From Mycobacterium bourgelatii (GTDB taxonomy: Bacteria; Actinomycetota; Actinomycetes; Mycobacteriales; Mycobacteriaceae): 64,000 nt of DNA. Made by a program: the position numbers and the translations under genes. The notes under the pieces were generated by a model. It had not been told where the DNA came from and made no database searches. It saw only the letters and a list, made by a program, of their open reading frames with translations. The stretch spans positions 4,526,001-4,590,000 of the forward strand of contig NZ_BLKZ01000001.1 in NCBI RefSeq assembly GCF_010723575.1. Reading direction: 5' to 3'. Each line of letters starts with the position of its first letter. Position 1 is the stretch's first letter. Positions 8,684-17,112 of this stretch are shown here, in pieces.

Positions 8684-9624
8684 ATACCGAACTACCACAA
8701 GATATTTCCGACTTCGCCGCCGTCGCCGGCAAGCGACTCGCCCGGGTAGGAGGGCCGCAGGCCGCGCTGCACGCCGAGACCGACGACGCCATTCGCGACT
8801 CCGCTCGCGCCGCCCTGGACGAGGTCGGCGCGTTCGAACTCGACGTCCGGTCCGGATCCGACGACCTCCTCGCGGCCGCGGTGCTCTGCCAGGCCGCCGG
8901 GGCCACCGCGTTGCCCTACCCGGTGGTCGAGGAACTCCTCGCGATCGACGGCGCCCGACTGGCGTTGGTCAACCCGGAAGCCCCCCGCATCGACCACGGT
9001 GACTTGGCGGGCGCGTGGGTCGCCGCCGACCTCGACGGCCACCTCTACCGCCCGCAGCCGGGGGCGCGGTCCAACGCCAAGCTGGGACCGTTCCTGGTAC
9101 CGGCCACCTTGGATGGACCCGTCGGACCCGAAGGAACCGTGCCGGCCGCCGACGTTAACCTTCATCTCGTGCTGGGATCGTGGCGGATTCTGGGAACTGT
9201 GCAGCGGTCGTTGGACATCGCGACCGAGCACGTGCAGGCGCGAATCCAGTTCGGCAAACCGCTGGCGGATTTCCAAGCCGTCCGGTTCGCCGTCGCGGAT
9301 GCCTCCGTCGCGGTGCGCGGACTTCACGAGCTCGCCAAATACACGCTCAGCCGGACGAAATCGGTTCCGGCACCGGTCTCCTCGGCGGACGCCCTGGTGC
9401 TACGGCTTAAAGCCGCGGACACCGCCCGGCAGGTGCTGCGCACAGCCCACCAGTTACTCGGCGCGCTGGGATTTTGCGACGAGTCGGACATCAGCGTGTT
9501 GGACCGGCATGTCCAGCCGCTGATTCGGCTGCCGCTGAGCGCCGAGGCGCTCAGCCTCCGCCTGCTGCCCGGTGTGCGCGACGGATCGCTGGAAACCCTG
9601 TTCAGCGAGCCGGTTTCGGTATGA
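8680..9624 (+). CDS. Acyl-CoA dehydrogenase-like partner subunit (second pair)
   Basis: The start chosen is GTG 8680, which overlaps the TGA of the previous gene by 4 nt. A longer open frame in the same phase runs through that gene and is not supported. The 314-residue product keeps the middle and C-terminal acyl-CoA dehydrogenase regions (ATEHVQARIQFGKPLADFQA) but no Glu-bearing GGT-E motif. It is shorter than typical FadE proteins (about 380), with a reduced N-terminal domain. The neighbour at 7511 is the likely catalytic partner. Its final ATGA overlaps the ligase gene. Confidence 0.88.
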   Translation: MNTELPQDISDFAAVAGKRLARVGGPQAALHAETDDAIRDSARAALDEVGAFELDVRSGSDDLLAAAVLCQAAGATALPYPVVEELLAIDGARLALVNPEAPRIDHGDLAGAWVAADLDGHLYRPQPGARSNAKLGPFLVPATLDGPVGPEGTVPAADVNLHLVLGSWRILGTVQRSLDIATEHVQARIQFGKPLADFQAVRFAVADASVAVRGLHELAKYTLSRTKSVPAPVSSADALVLRLKAADTARQVLRTAHQLLGALGFCDESDISVLDRHVQPLIRLPLSAEALSLRLLPGVRDGSLETLFSEPVSV

Positions 9625-11126
9625 GCACGCAACCCGCCACGGCCACGGAGCCGGTCAACCCGTTCGCCGACGGCATCCCGTTCGGGACCAAGTTGCAGGG
9701 CCTCGCCGAAGAACGACCCGATAAACCGGCGGTGACCATCGTCGCGCTCGACGGCAGCACCCAGGCGCTGACCTTCGGTGAACTCGACGTCCGCGCAAAC
9801 CAGTGGGGCCGGGCGCTGGCCGCCAGCGGCGCTACGACGGGTTCTCTTGTTGCGCTCGCCATCCCGAACTCACAGCATCTCGTTCTGGCCACGCTGGGCT
9901 GCTGGAAGATCGGGGCGGTCCCGGTTCCCATGCACTGGGATCTGCCCGAATGGGAGCGCAACCGCGTGCGCGAGGTGATCAACCCCGCCGTCGTCGTCGA
10001 CGAGCAGACCCGGTGGGAGTTGGACGCCCGTGCGGCTAACGAGTCAGGAAGTCCGCTGCCCGAAGCCGTTTCGCCAACCGCCAACGGCATCTGCAGCAGC
10101 GGGTCGACGGGCGTGCCCAAGGTGATCCTCACCCTGGCACCGTCATTGTGGATCCCCCAGCAAAGCGAGCCCTTCCTGGCGAACTGGACGCCCGTCGCCA
10201 AGCCGCAGACCATCATGGTGCCCGCGCCGATGTACCACACCAACGGCTTCGCCACCTTCCTCATGCTGCTCGACGGCGACCATCTGGTGGTACTCGAAAA
10301 GTTCGACGCTGCACTGGTTGTGGACGTGATCGAACAATTCCGGATCACCAACTTCACGGCCACTCCGACGATGTTGGCGCGTATCGCCGCGCTCCCAGAC
10401 ATCCGGCAGCGGGACCTGTCCAGCATTGTGTTCATCCTGCAGGGCGCCGCGGTGATGCCGCCGTCGTTGCTGCGAACCTGGTTCGATCTGCTCAGTCCGG
10501 AGCAGATCGTGACCGCCTACGGCATGACGGAGAATCTCGGGCTCACCGCACTGCGTGGCGACGAATGGCTGACTCATCCGGGCAGCGTCGGCCGGGGCTT
10601 CCGGGACACCGAGATTCGAATTCTGGACGCGGACAAGAACCCGCTGGGCCCGGGCGAAGACGGTGACGTGTACCTGCGCGCGCCCATGAGTGCCGGCTAC
10701 CGCTACCTCGGGGGCGCCCCACCGCTGCCCTCGACGGAGGACGGGTTTCGGTCCGCCGGCGACATCGGCCACCTGGACGAGGACGGTTATCTCTATATCG
10801 TCGACCGCCGAGCCGACATGATCATCACCGGCGGCGCCAATGTCTTTCCGGCCGAGGTCGAATCCGCGCTGTCCGGGCATCCCGACATCGCCGACGTCGT
10901 GGTGATCGGCTTGTCCGACGCACAATGGGGACGGCGGGTGCACGCGGTGGTCCAGCCGTCACCACTAGCGAAGGCGCCGCTGACCGAGCAGCAGGTGATC
11001 GAGTACGCCAAGAGCCGATTGGCCCCATACAAGGCGCCCAAGACGGTGGAGTTCGTCGACACCATTCCGCGAACCGCAGCGACCAAGGTCAACCGTTCGG
11101 CGATGATCGCGGCGCGGGGCGGCTGA
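9621..11126 (+). CDS. Acyl-CoA ligase (FadD-type, AMP-forming)
   Basis: This 501-residue ANL-superfamily ligase starts at ATG 9621, overlapping the upstream stop by 4 nt. The P-loop-like motif is SSGSTGVPK, the adenylate motif is TAYGMTENLG, and the hinge region reads YIVDRRADMIITGGANVFPAEVE-type. The C-terminal catalytic Lys lies in PRTAATKVNR. The enzyme activates a carboxylic acid to its CoA thioester with ATP. Its position after four fadE genes suggests it supplies the CoA ester they oxidise. The stop codon lies within a short 12-bp tandem repeat. Confidence 0.92.
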   Translation: MSTQPATATEPVNPFADGIPFGTKLQGLAEERPDKPAVTIVALDGSTQALTFGELDVRANQWGRALAASGATTGSLVALAIPNSQHLVLATLGCWKIGAVPVPMHWDLPEWERNRVREVINPAVVVDEQTRWELDARAANESGSPLPEAVSPTANGICSSGSTGVPKVILTLAPSLWIPQQSEPFLANWTPVAKPQTIMVPAPMYHTNGFATFLMLLDGDHLVVLEKFDAALVVDVIEQFRITNFTATPTMLARIAALPDIRQRDLSSIVFILQGAAVMPPSLLRTWFDLLSPEQIVTAYGMTENLGLTALRGDEWLTHPGSVGRGFRDTEIRILDADKNPLGPGEDGDVYLRAPMSAGYRYLGGAPPLPSTEDGFRSAGDIGHLDEDGYLYIVDRRADMIITGGANVFPAEVESALSGHPDIADVVVIGLSDAQWGRRVHAVVQPSPLAKAPLTEQQVIEYAKSRLAPYKAPKTVEFVDTIPRTAATKVNRSAMIAARGG

Positions 11127-11152
11127 CACCGCGGCTGACACCGCGGCTGACA
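11119..11152. repeat. 12-bp tandem repeat, 2.8 copies
   Basis: GCGGCTGACACC occurs at 11119-11130 and 11131-11142, with a partial third copy at 11143-11152. The first copy spans the stop codon of the ligase gene. It looks like replication slippage. The rest of 11153-11258 shows no gene. Confidence 0.85.
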
Positions 11153-11258
11153 GTGTGGCCGACGCCGGGACCGGCCGCGGGCCGACTACCTAGGACTAGG
11201 TCTCGACCCGCTACACCGTTCCGGCAAGGGTTTTCAGCATGGCTGATCGGTCAGGCCG

Positions 11259-11774
11259 TCACGCCTTTTCGCTCCACCACTTGAACAGGCTGTCGATGGT
11301 CTCGCCTTTGCCCTCGAGAACGCCGACCCTGAGCTTCGAGGTGTCACTCCAGATGACAGTGGGATACCCCTCGCTGGAAACTGCGCACTCGACCTGACCC
11401 GCCGTCTGACTGCTGCCCTCACTCCATTCCGCTGGCGAACCTTTGCCGCCTGGGCAGGTGGACGACACCTTGTACCCGCCCGACGCCGGGCCAGTCTTGA
11501 ATTCTGAAGCCAAGTCACTTGAATTCGCATAGAGCAGGAACAGCGCATACGAGGGTCCGCCCGTGTCGCTGTTCTGGTCACAAGTCACTCTTTCAACCGC
11601 GGGCCCCGAAGCCTGTTTTTCGACGCAATTCGCCGAGGAAAAGCCTGGGGGCAGCATTTCCATGAGTTTGCCCGAAGGCGCCGCAGCGGAATTCGCTGTC
11701 GAACTGAGGACTACGGCACCGCCGCAGGCGGCGATCGCGACCAACCGGGCAGCGACAGTACAAAGAGACATCAC
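11259..11774 (-). CDS. Secreted small protein resembling a kinase sensor domain
   Basis: The 171-residue product starts at GTG 11774 or ATG 11771, after an AGGAG ribosome binding site at 11781-11786. An N-terminal hydrophobic stretch ends in an Ala-rich SANSAAAP-like cleavage region, indicating a Sec signal peptide. The mature part has four Cys (NCVEK, VTCDQ, STCPG, VECAV) that could form two disulfides, and it ends with SLFKWWSEKA. This Cys and WW pattern resembles, from memory, the extracellular sensor domain fused to some mycobacterial Ser/Thr kinases, here standing alone. No kinase is adjacent; the one at 47103 has a different extracellular part. The function is unknown. Confidence 0.8.
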   Translation of the reverse strand: MMSLCTVAARLVAIAACGGAVVLSSTANSAAAPSGKLMEMLPPGFSSANCVEKQASGPAVERVTCDQNSDTGGPSYALFLLYANSSDLASEFKTGPASGGYKVSSTCPGGKGSPAEWSEGSSQTAGQVECAVSSEGYPTVIWSDTSKLRVGVLEGKGETIDSLFKWWSEKA

Positions 11775-12017
11775 AACGAACTCCTATGCTTGCGGGACAT
11801 GAGTCGTATGCCAGCAACAGGTCCGACCGCATACCGCTTGCATCGCCGCCTCACCAGCAAACGATATCCTCGCAGACGTCAATTGCAAGGGGAAGTTTCG
11901 CCGGCGCTCGCCCCGGCCTGTCTGGAATCCTGTTACGCGCGCGGTAACCTCATTCTCAGGTGCCGGGGACCGCGCCCCGGGACCGGGACAGTGCCCCCAG
12001 ACGAGGAGAAACCACTC

Positions 12018-13043
12018 ATGGCCGGCGCCAGCGATGAAGCCGAAGTGACACGCAGCGAGCGCTTCATCAAAACGGCGGTCGAGATCCTCGGTGAAACCGG
12101 ACGTACCGATTTCACCGTGCAAGAAGTCGTCGCGCGTTCCAAGACATCACTGCGCGCCTTTTATCAACACTTCAGCAGTAAAGACGAACTGCTGCTAGCA
12201 CTTTTCGATCGAACCATGGTGCAGGCCGCGGAGACGTGGCGCGCGGAAACGCAGGGACTCGACAGCACGGCGGCTCTCAAGCTCGTCCTCGACCGTGTCA
12301 GCGCCCAGCCCGAGTCGAGCACCCAGGACAGCCTGAACCGGGCGCTGAGCCTGTACAACCAGCACCTGGCCGAAACACGCCCCCGCGAGTACGCCCGGGT
12401 CCTTTCTCCCCTGCATCGACTGATCCGCGACATCATCGGGCAGGGCATCACCGAGGGCGTCTTCAATCCCGGACTCGACGTGGGAGCGGTCGCCGCAATC
12501 GTCATGCAGACAATGCTCGGCGCGCTCCGGTTGCGTTGGCTGGGAACCGAATTGAACGGGACACCGGTCGACGCCGGCCAACTGTATGACTTCTGCACCC
12601 GCGCGCTCGGAATCCGCGACACCGACGACCCTTCGGGCGAACCCACGCTGGCCGAACTGTTCGCCCAGATTGGCTTGCGACCCGCCACGACGGCCAACGA
12701 CGGCGAGTTTGCCGTGACGATGCCCGTCAGCCCCCAGGTGGTGAACACCTCCGGCGCACTCCAAGGCGGACTCATCGCCACGCTCGCCGACGTGGCGGGC
12801 GGGCAACTCGGGCTCCAATACCTCGAACCCGGCACGGCGATGACGACCTCGGATTTGGTCATTCGATACCTGCGCCCGATCCGGCAGGGATCGGCACGGG
12901 CGGTGCCCAAGGTGTTGCGGGCCGGTCGCCGATCCCTAGTCATGCAGATCGACATTTTCGGGGACAACGACAACGAACTCGCCGCGACCGCAACGGTGAA
13001 TTTCGCCATCATCAAACACCAAGGCACGGCCGCTAGCGAATAA
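12018..13043 (+). CDS. TetR-type regulator fused to a hotdog (PaaI-like) domain
   Basis: The start is ATG 12018, preceded by GAGGAG. The 341-residue protein has a TetR DNA-binding domain at residues 10-60 (helix-turn-helix FTVQEVVARSKTSLRAFYQH) and a helical middle to about 210. A PaaI-type hotdog thioesterase-like domain fills residues 215-335. In the hotdog part the usual HGG reads QGG (Q249-G251) while D258 is kept, so it may bind acyl-CoA rather than hydrolyse it. Fusing a repressor to an acyl-CoA-binding fold would give a direct ligand sensor. The gene stands alone; the target genes are unknown. Confidence 0.88.
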   Translation: MAGASDEAEVTRSERFIKTAVEILGETGRTDFTVQEVVARSKTSLRAFYQHFSSKDELLLALFDRTMVQAAETWRAETQGLDSTAALKLVLDRVSAQPESSTQDSLNRALSLYNQHLAETRPREYARVLSPLHRLIRDIIGQGITEGVFNPGLDVGAVAAIVMQTMLGALRLRWLGTELNGTPVDAGQLYDFCTRALGIRDTDDPSGEPTLAELFAQIGLRPATTANDGEFAVTMPVSPQVVNTSGALQGGLIATLADVAGGQLGLQYLEPGTAMTTSDLVIRYLRPIRQGSARAVPKVLRAGRRSLVMQIDIFGDNDNELAATATVNFAIIKHQGTAASE

Positions 13044-13313
13044 GCGCGACGCCGATACGGCGATGCAGGACCCAAACTTCGGCCCGTAGATGGCCCGTAG
13101 ATAGTGCCTGGGTGGCGAGTGGATCACCCGTTGATTGCGCGGGGATTGCACGTGGCTCGAATGCCTGCCACAAGAAGTTGTTCTGTGTAACGTATTGCCG
13201 AGCGAACCGGGGCCCAATCGTTTAGATTCTCTATAGACGGGCCCCGGTCCGGATTGTCAGATGTAGAGCACGGTTAGTCCGGGGGGCCGGCGTAGCCGAA
13301 CGGGGGGTACACC
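13044..13313. other. Intergenic region upstream of the STAS gene
   Basis: This 270-bp stretch has no credible gene. It includes a locally AT-rich patch near 13215-13240 (TTTAGATTCTCTATAGAC), which may hold the STAS promoter. No convincing sigma-factor consensus could be placed. Confidence 0.5.
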
Positions 13314-13739
13314 ATGAAAGTCGCTCGAGCGGAGTCGTACACCACTCAGGTCATGCTCAGCACGCGGCTGGCGGCCGAGTTGGGCGAACCGCACAGCACA
13401 CTTCGCGCCGTCACGCGGCGCAACAACTCCGCAGTGGTCATCTGCGCGGGCGGTGAGATCGACGCCGCCAACGAGCACACGTGGCGCCGTCTGGTGCGGG
13501 AGGCAGCCGCTATCGCCACTGCTCCGGGACCGTTTGTCGTCGACATCAATGACGTCGCCTTCATGGGGTGCTGCGCATTCGCGGCCCTGGCCGACGAAGC
13601 GCAACGGTGCCGTCGGCGCGGCGTCGAACTGCGTGTGGTGAGTCTGGACCCAGGGGTCCAACGGGTCGTCGACGCCTGCGGCTTGTCTGGCGTGCTGCCG
13701 CTCCATCCGACCGTGGAGAGCGCTCTTACCGCGTCATAG
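13314..13739 (+). CDS. STAS-domain protein (anti-sigma antagonist-like), Cys at phosphosite
   Basis: The 141-residue protein starts at ATG 13314 and has a STAS fold from about residue 30 to 135. In anti-anti-sigma factors such as SpoIIAA the segment after beta-3 reads DSSGL, with a Ser phosphorylated by an anti-sigma kinase. Here it reads FMGCCAFAAL, so Cys86-Cys87 replace the Ser pair. The protein therefore cannot be phosphorylated there and may be constitutively active or redox-controlled. It lies 148 bp upstream of the multidomain regulator at 13888, in the same direction. In M. tuberculosis, rsfA (Rv1365c), a redox-controlled SigF antagonist, is next to Rv1364c, so this gene occupies the equivalent slot. 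Confidence 0.85.
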   Translation: MKVARAESYTTQVMLSTRLAAELGEPHSTLRAVTRRNNSAVVICAGGEIDAANEHTWRRLVREAAAIATAPGPFVVDINDVAFMGCCAFAALADEAQRCRRRGVELRVVSLDPGVQRVVDACGLSGVLPLHPTVESALTAS

Positions 13740-13887
13740 CTTGAGCTCATGCCGGGCTGCGGGGGCAACGGACCCCCAAAATTGGTGCGGCTGGTCAGTT
13801 CCGGGCGTTGCTAACCTTAGTGGTGCTGGCGAATTCCGTCAGCGCAGCTGACTAGTTTGCTCACCGGTCCGTAGGAGGGACGGCAAG

Positions 13888-15855
13888 ATGTCGGCCCAGA
13901 TGGACTGGGACAAAACGGTCGGCACGTCTGACGACGTGCGACGCGTATTTGAGAATATCCCCGCAATGATCGTCGGGTTAGAGGGCCCCGACCATCGCTT
14001 CGTCGCGGTGAATGCGGCCTTCCGCGCCTTCAATCCGGTAAAGGAAACTGTCGGGAAGACCGCGAAAGAGGTGTACCCGGAGCTCGAGAGCCAACAGATC
14101 TACGAGATGTTCGACCGGGTGTACAAAACCGGCGAGCCACAAACCGGATCGGAGTGGCGGCTGCAGGCCGACTACGACGGTTCGGGTATCGAAGAACGGT
14201 ACTTCGACTTCGTCGTTACTCCACGTCACGGCGCCGACGGGTCGATCGAGGGCGTGCAAGTCATGTTCGACGACGTCACCACGCGCGTGCAGGCGAGGCT
14301 GGCCTCCGACGCGCGGGTGGCGGAGCTGTCCAAGCGGTACCGCAACGTCCGCGATTCCGCCGCGCTCATGCAGCAGGCCTTGCTCGCCCCGTCGGTGCCG
14401 GTCGTGCCGGGCGCGGATGTGGCCGCGGAGTATCTGGTCGCCGCAGAGGACACCGCCGCCGGGGGCGACTGGTTCGATGTGCTGGCCTTGGGTGACCGAC
14501 TCGTGCTCATCGTCGGTGACGTCGTCGGTCATGGCGTTGAGGCTGCCGCAGTCATGTCGCAGTTGCGCACCGCCTTGCGCATGCAGATCTGTGCGGGACG
14601 CACGATCACCGAAGCGCTGCAAGCCGTCGACGACTTTCATCACCAGGTGCCCGGGTCGCGGTCGGCCACCATGTGTGTCGGCTCGCTGAACTTCGCCACC
14701 GGTGAATTCCAGTACTGCACCGCTGGGCACCCGCCGCCCCTGCTGGTGACGGCCGAGGCCAGCTCGAAGTATCTGGAACCGTCCGGCGGCGGCCCACTGG
14801 GCAGCGGCGTCGGTTTCGCTATCCGCACCGAGGTGCTCGATATCGGCGACTCGGTGTTGCTGTACACCGACGGCCTGATCGAGCGCCCAGGTCGGCCGCT
14901 GACTGCCAGCACCGCCGAATTCGCCGAATTGGCCGCCAGCATCGCCGCGGGTGTCGGCGGGTTTGTCCTCGACGCGGGCGGCCGCCCGGTGGACCGCCTC
15001 TGCTCGGAGACACTCGAATTGCTGCTCCGTTCCAGCGGCTACAACGACGACGTCACCTTGCTTGCGGTGCAACGCCGAACGCCGACACCACCGCTGAAGC
15101 TGACGGTCGACTCGTCGATCCACGCCGCGCGGACCATCAGGTCCCGCCTTCGACAGTGGCTGATGGAGATCGGCGCCGCTGACGCCGACATTTCCGATGT
15201 GGTGCACGCGGTCTCAGAGTTCGCCGAAAACGCCGTCGAACATGGGTACGGCAAAGAAGTTCCGGACGGAATCACCCTCGAGGCATCGCTGTCCGGCGAC
15301 GGCAAGTTGCAAGCCGCGGTCATCGACCGCGGCCGGTGGAAGGACCATCGGGTGGGCGAGCAAGGCCGCGGGCGCGGGCTGGCGATGGCCGAGGCGCTGG
15401 TGTCGGAGGCGCACGTCACCCGCACCCCCAACGGAACGACCGCGACATTGACGCACCGCCTCTCCCGACCGGCGCAGTTCGTCACCGATGCGGTGGTCAG
15501 CCGGTCGACCTACCAACGGCCGATCGACAGTGAGTTCGTCTCGACCGTCGCCGAGACTGGCCACATCGTCGTCCGGGGGGACGTCGATTCGCATACCGCG
15601 CCGACCCTGGATCGGCAGATCGCCGTCGAAAGCCGCTCCGGAATCGCCCCCCTGACGATCGACCTCAGCGCCGTCACCCATCTCGGCTCGGCCGGCATCA
15701 GCGCCTTGGCCGCGGCGCGCGACCGGGCAACCAAGCACGGCGGCGAGTGTGTGCTGGTGGCCCCGCCGGGCAGCCCGGCGCACCACGTCTTGTCGCTGGT
15801 CCAGTTACCGGTCAGTGCCGGCGACAGCCACAACGTCTACGCCGACGACCGATAA
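13888..15855 (+). CDS. PAS-SpoIIE phosphatase-HATPase-STAS regulator (Rv1364c-like)
   Basis: The 655-residue protein starts at ATG 13888 after AGGAGGG. It has a PAS sensor (about 18-130) and a SpoIIE/RsbU PP2C phosphatase (about 155-395) with metal-binding GGDWFD and VGDVVGHG segments. An RsbW-type kinase follows (about 400-530) with N-box SEFAENAVEHGYG and glycine-rich QGRGRGLAMAEAL. A C-terminal STAS domain (about 540-650) retains Ser in HLGSAGI. Length and order match M. tuberculosis Rv1364c (653 residues), a one-protein partner-switching module linked to SigF. It likely integrates a PAS-sensed signal with sigma-factor release in the stress response. Confidence 0.93.
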   Translation: MSAQMDWDKTVGTSDDVRRVFENIPAMIVGLEGPDHRFVAVNAAFRAFNPVKETVGKTAKEVYPELESQQIYEMFDRVYKTGEPQTGSEWRLQADYDGSGIEERYFDFVVTPRHGADGSIEGVQVMFDDVTTRVQARLASDARVAELSKRYRNVRDSAALMQQALLAPSVPVVPGADVAAEYLVAAEDTAAGGDWFDVLALGDRLVLIVGDVVGHGVEAAAVMSQLRTALRMQICAGRTITEALQAVDDFHHQVPGSRSATMCVGSLNFATGEFQYCTAGHPPPLLVTAEASSKYLEPSGGGPLGSGVGFAIRTEVLDIGDSVLLYTDGLIERPGRPLTASTAEFAELAASIAAGVGGFVLDAGGRPVDRLCSETLELLLRSSGYNDDVTLLAVQRRTPTPPLKLTVDSSIHAARTIRSRLRQWLMEIGAADADISDVVHAVSEFAENAVEHGYGKEVPDGITLEASLSGDGKLQAAVIDRGRWKDHRVGEQGRGRGLAMAEALVSEAHVTRTPNGTTATLTHRLSRPAQFVTDAVVSRSTYQRPIDSEFVSTVAETGHIVVRGDVDSHTAPTLDRQIAVESRSGIAPLTIDLSAVTHLGSAGISALAAARDRATKHGGECVLVAPPGSPAHHVLSLVQLPVSAGDSHNVYADDR

Positions 15856-15876
15856 CGGCCCTGGTCCGACGAGCGG

Positions 15877-17112
15877 CTAACGGGTTTGGCCGTGGCGCAC
15901 CTGGTTGAAGGGAATGCCGCGGTCGGCGGCATATTCCCGAGGGAAGTTCAGCACCCGTTCCCCGATGACGTTGCGGGCCACCTCGGTGGTGCCGCCGCCG
16001 ATGGCAACCCCCTGCCGGGCCAGGTAGCGCAGCCCGGTTTGCAGGCCGTCCCCGAGCTGCCCGACGACGCCGGCCGGTCCGGCGATGGCCAACGAGGTGT
16101 CCATCTCGCAGTGGACCGTCTCGGCGTAAAAGAGTCTGATCAGGGTTCCGCCGGCGGGCGGCAGCCGGCCGTCCCGGACGCTGCGGTAGACGTGCTCGGT
16201 CAGCTGTTCGGCCACCGCACGGTGCACCAGTGCGCGCCCGGCCAACTCGTGCACCCTTTCGCTGTCGGCCTGGCCGGTCTTCTCGGCCAGGGCGGCATAG
16301 TCGACCGGCGTCTGGTGTCCTCCTTCGCTGCCGCCACCGCTGGCGAACTCCGAACCCTGACCAACCGCACGTCGCTCGTGGTACAGCTGCCGTGACGCCA
16401 CGGCCCAGCCGCCGTTCACCTCACCGACCACGGCGTCGTCGCCAACGTCGACGTCGTCGAGGAACTCCTCGCAGAACTCGCGCGAGCCGTTCAGCTGGGT
16501 GATGCGCCGCAAGGTGATACCGGGGTGGGAGATGGGCACCAAGAACATCGTCAGGCCTTCGTGCTTGGGCACCTCCCAATTGGTGCGGGCCAGGCACAGT
16601 CCATAGTCCGCGGCGAAGGCGCTGGTGCTCCAGGTCTTGGCACCGTTGATCACCCAGCGGTCACCCCGGCGGTCGGCTCGGGTGATGACACCCGCCAGAT
16701 CCGATCCGCCGCTGGGTTCGGACAACAACTGCACCAGGACTTCCTCGCCCCGCAGGGCGGCCGCGATGTGTTGCCTCTTCTGCTCCTCGGTGCCGGTGTC
16801 GAGCAAGGTCGCGCAGCAGATGGTGAAGGTCGGCGTGTTGAGGATCAGCGGCATTTCATAACGCAGGGATTCCTCGTCGAACGCGCGTTGGTACTCGTAA
16901 TCCAGCCCTAACCCGCCATATTCGCGCGGGAAGCAGATGCCGGCGAATCCGCCTTCGTAGAGCCGCTGTTGGAGTTCTCGCGCGCGTTGCCACGAGGCCT
17001 CGTCGTCGCGCGGCGCGGCCGGTCGCGCCAACGGGTCGATGGGCGGCATATGGTCGGCCAGCCACGCCCTGGCCCGCGCGGCGAACTCGGCAACGGACTC
17101 TTGGGTTGTCAT
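15877..17112 (-). CDS. Acyl-CoA dehydrogenase, catalytic-type subunit (third pair)
   Basis: This 411-residue acyl-CoA dehydrogenase begins at ATG 17112, overlapping the upstream gene by 4 nt. It has LLSEPSGGSDLAGVITRA, a TWSTSAFAADYG segment and C-terminal IGGGTTEVARNVIGERVLN with the catalytic Glu. The pair with 17109-18260 lies between the Rv1364c-like gene and the Mce-associated pair, facing away from both. It shares its promoter region with the Mce-associated operon (18261-18425), which contains a TACAGTA motif. Confidence 0.91.
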   Translation of the reverse strand: MTTQESVAEFAARARAWLADHMPPIDPLARPAAPRDDEASWQRARELQQRLYEGGFAGICFPREYGGLGLDYEYQRAFDEESLRYEMPLILNTPTFTICCATLLDTGTEEQKRQHIAAALRGEEVLVQLLSEPSGGSDLAGVITRADRRGDRWVINGAKTWSTSAFAADYGLCLARTNWEVPKHEGLTMFLVPISHPGITLRRITQLNGSREFCEEFLDDVDVGDDAVVGEVNGGWAVASRQLYHERRAVGQGSEFASGGGSEGGHQTPVDYAALAEKTGQADSERVHELAGRALVHRAVAEQLTEHVYRSVRDGRLPPAGGTLIRLFYAETVHCEMDTSLAIAGPAGVVGQLGDGLQTGLRYLARQGVAIGGGTTEVARNVIGERVLNFPREYAADRGIPFNQVRHGQTR

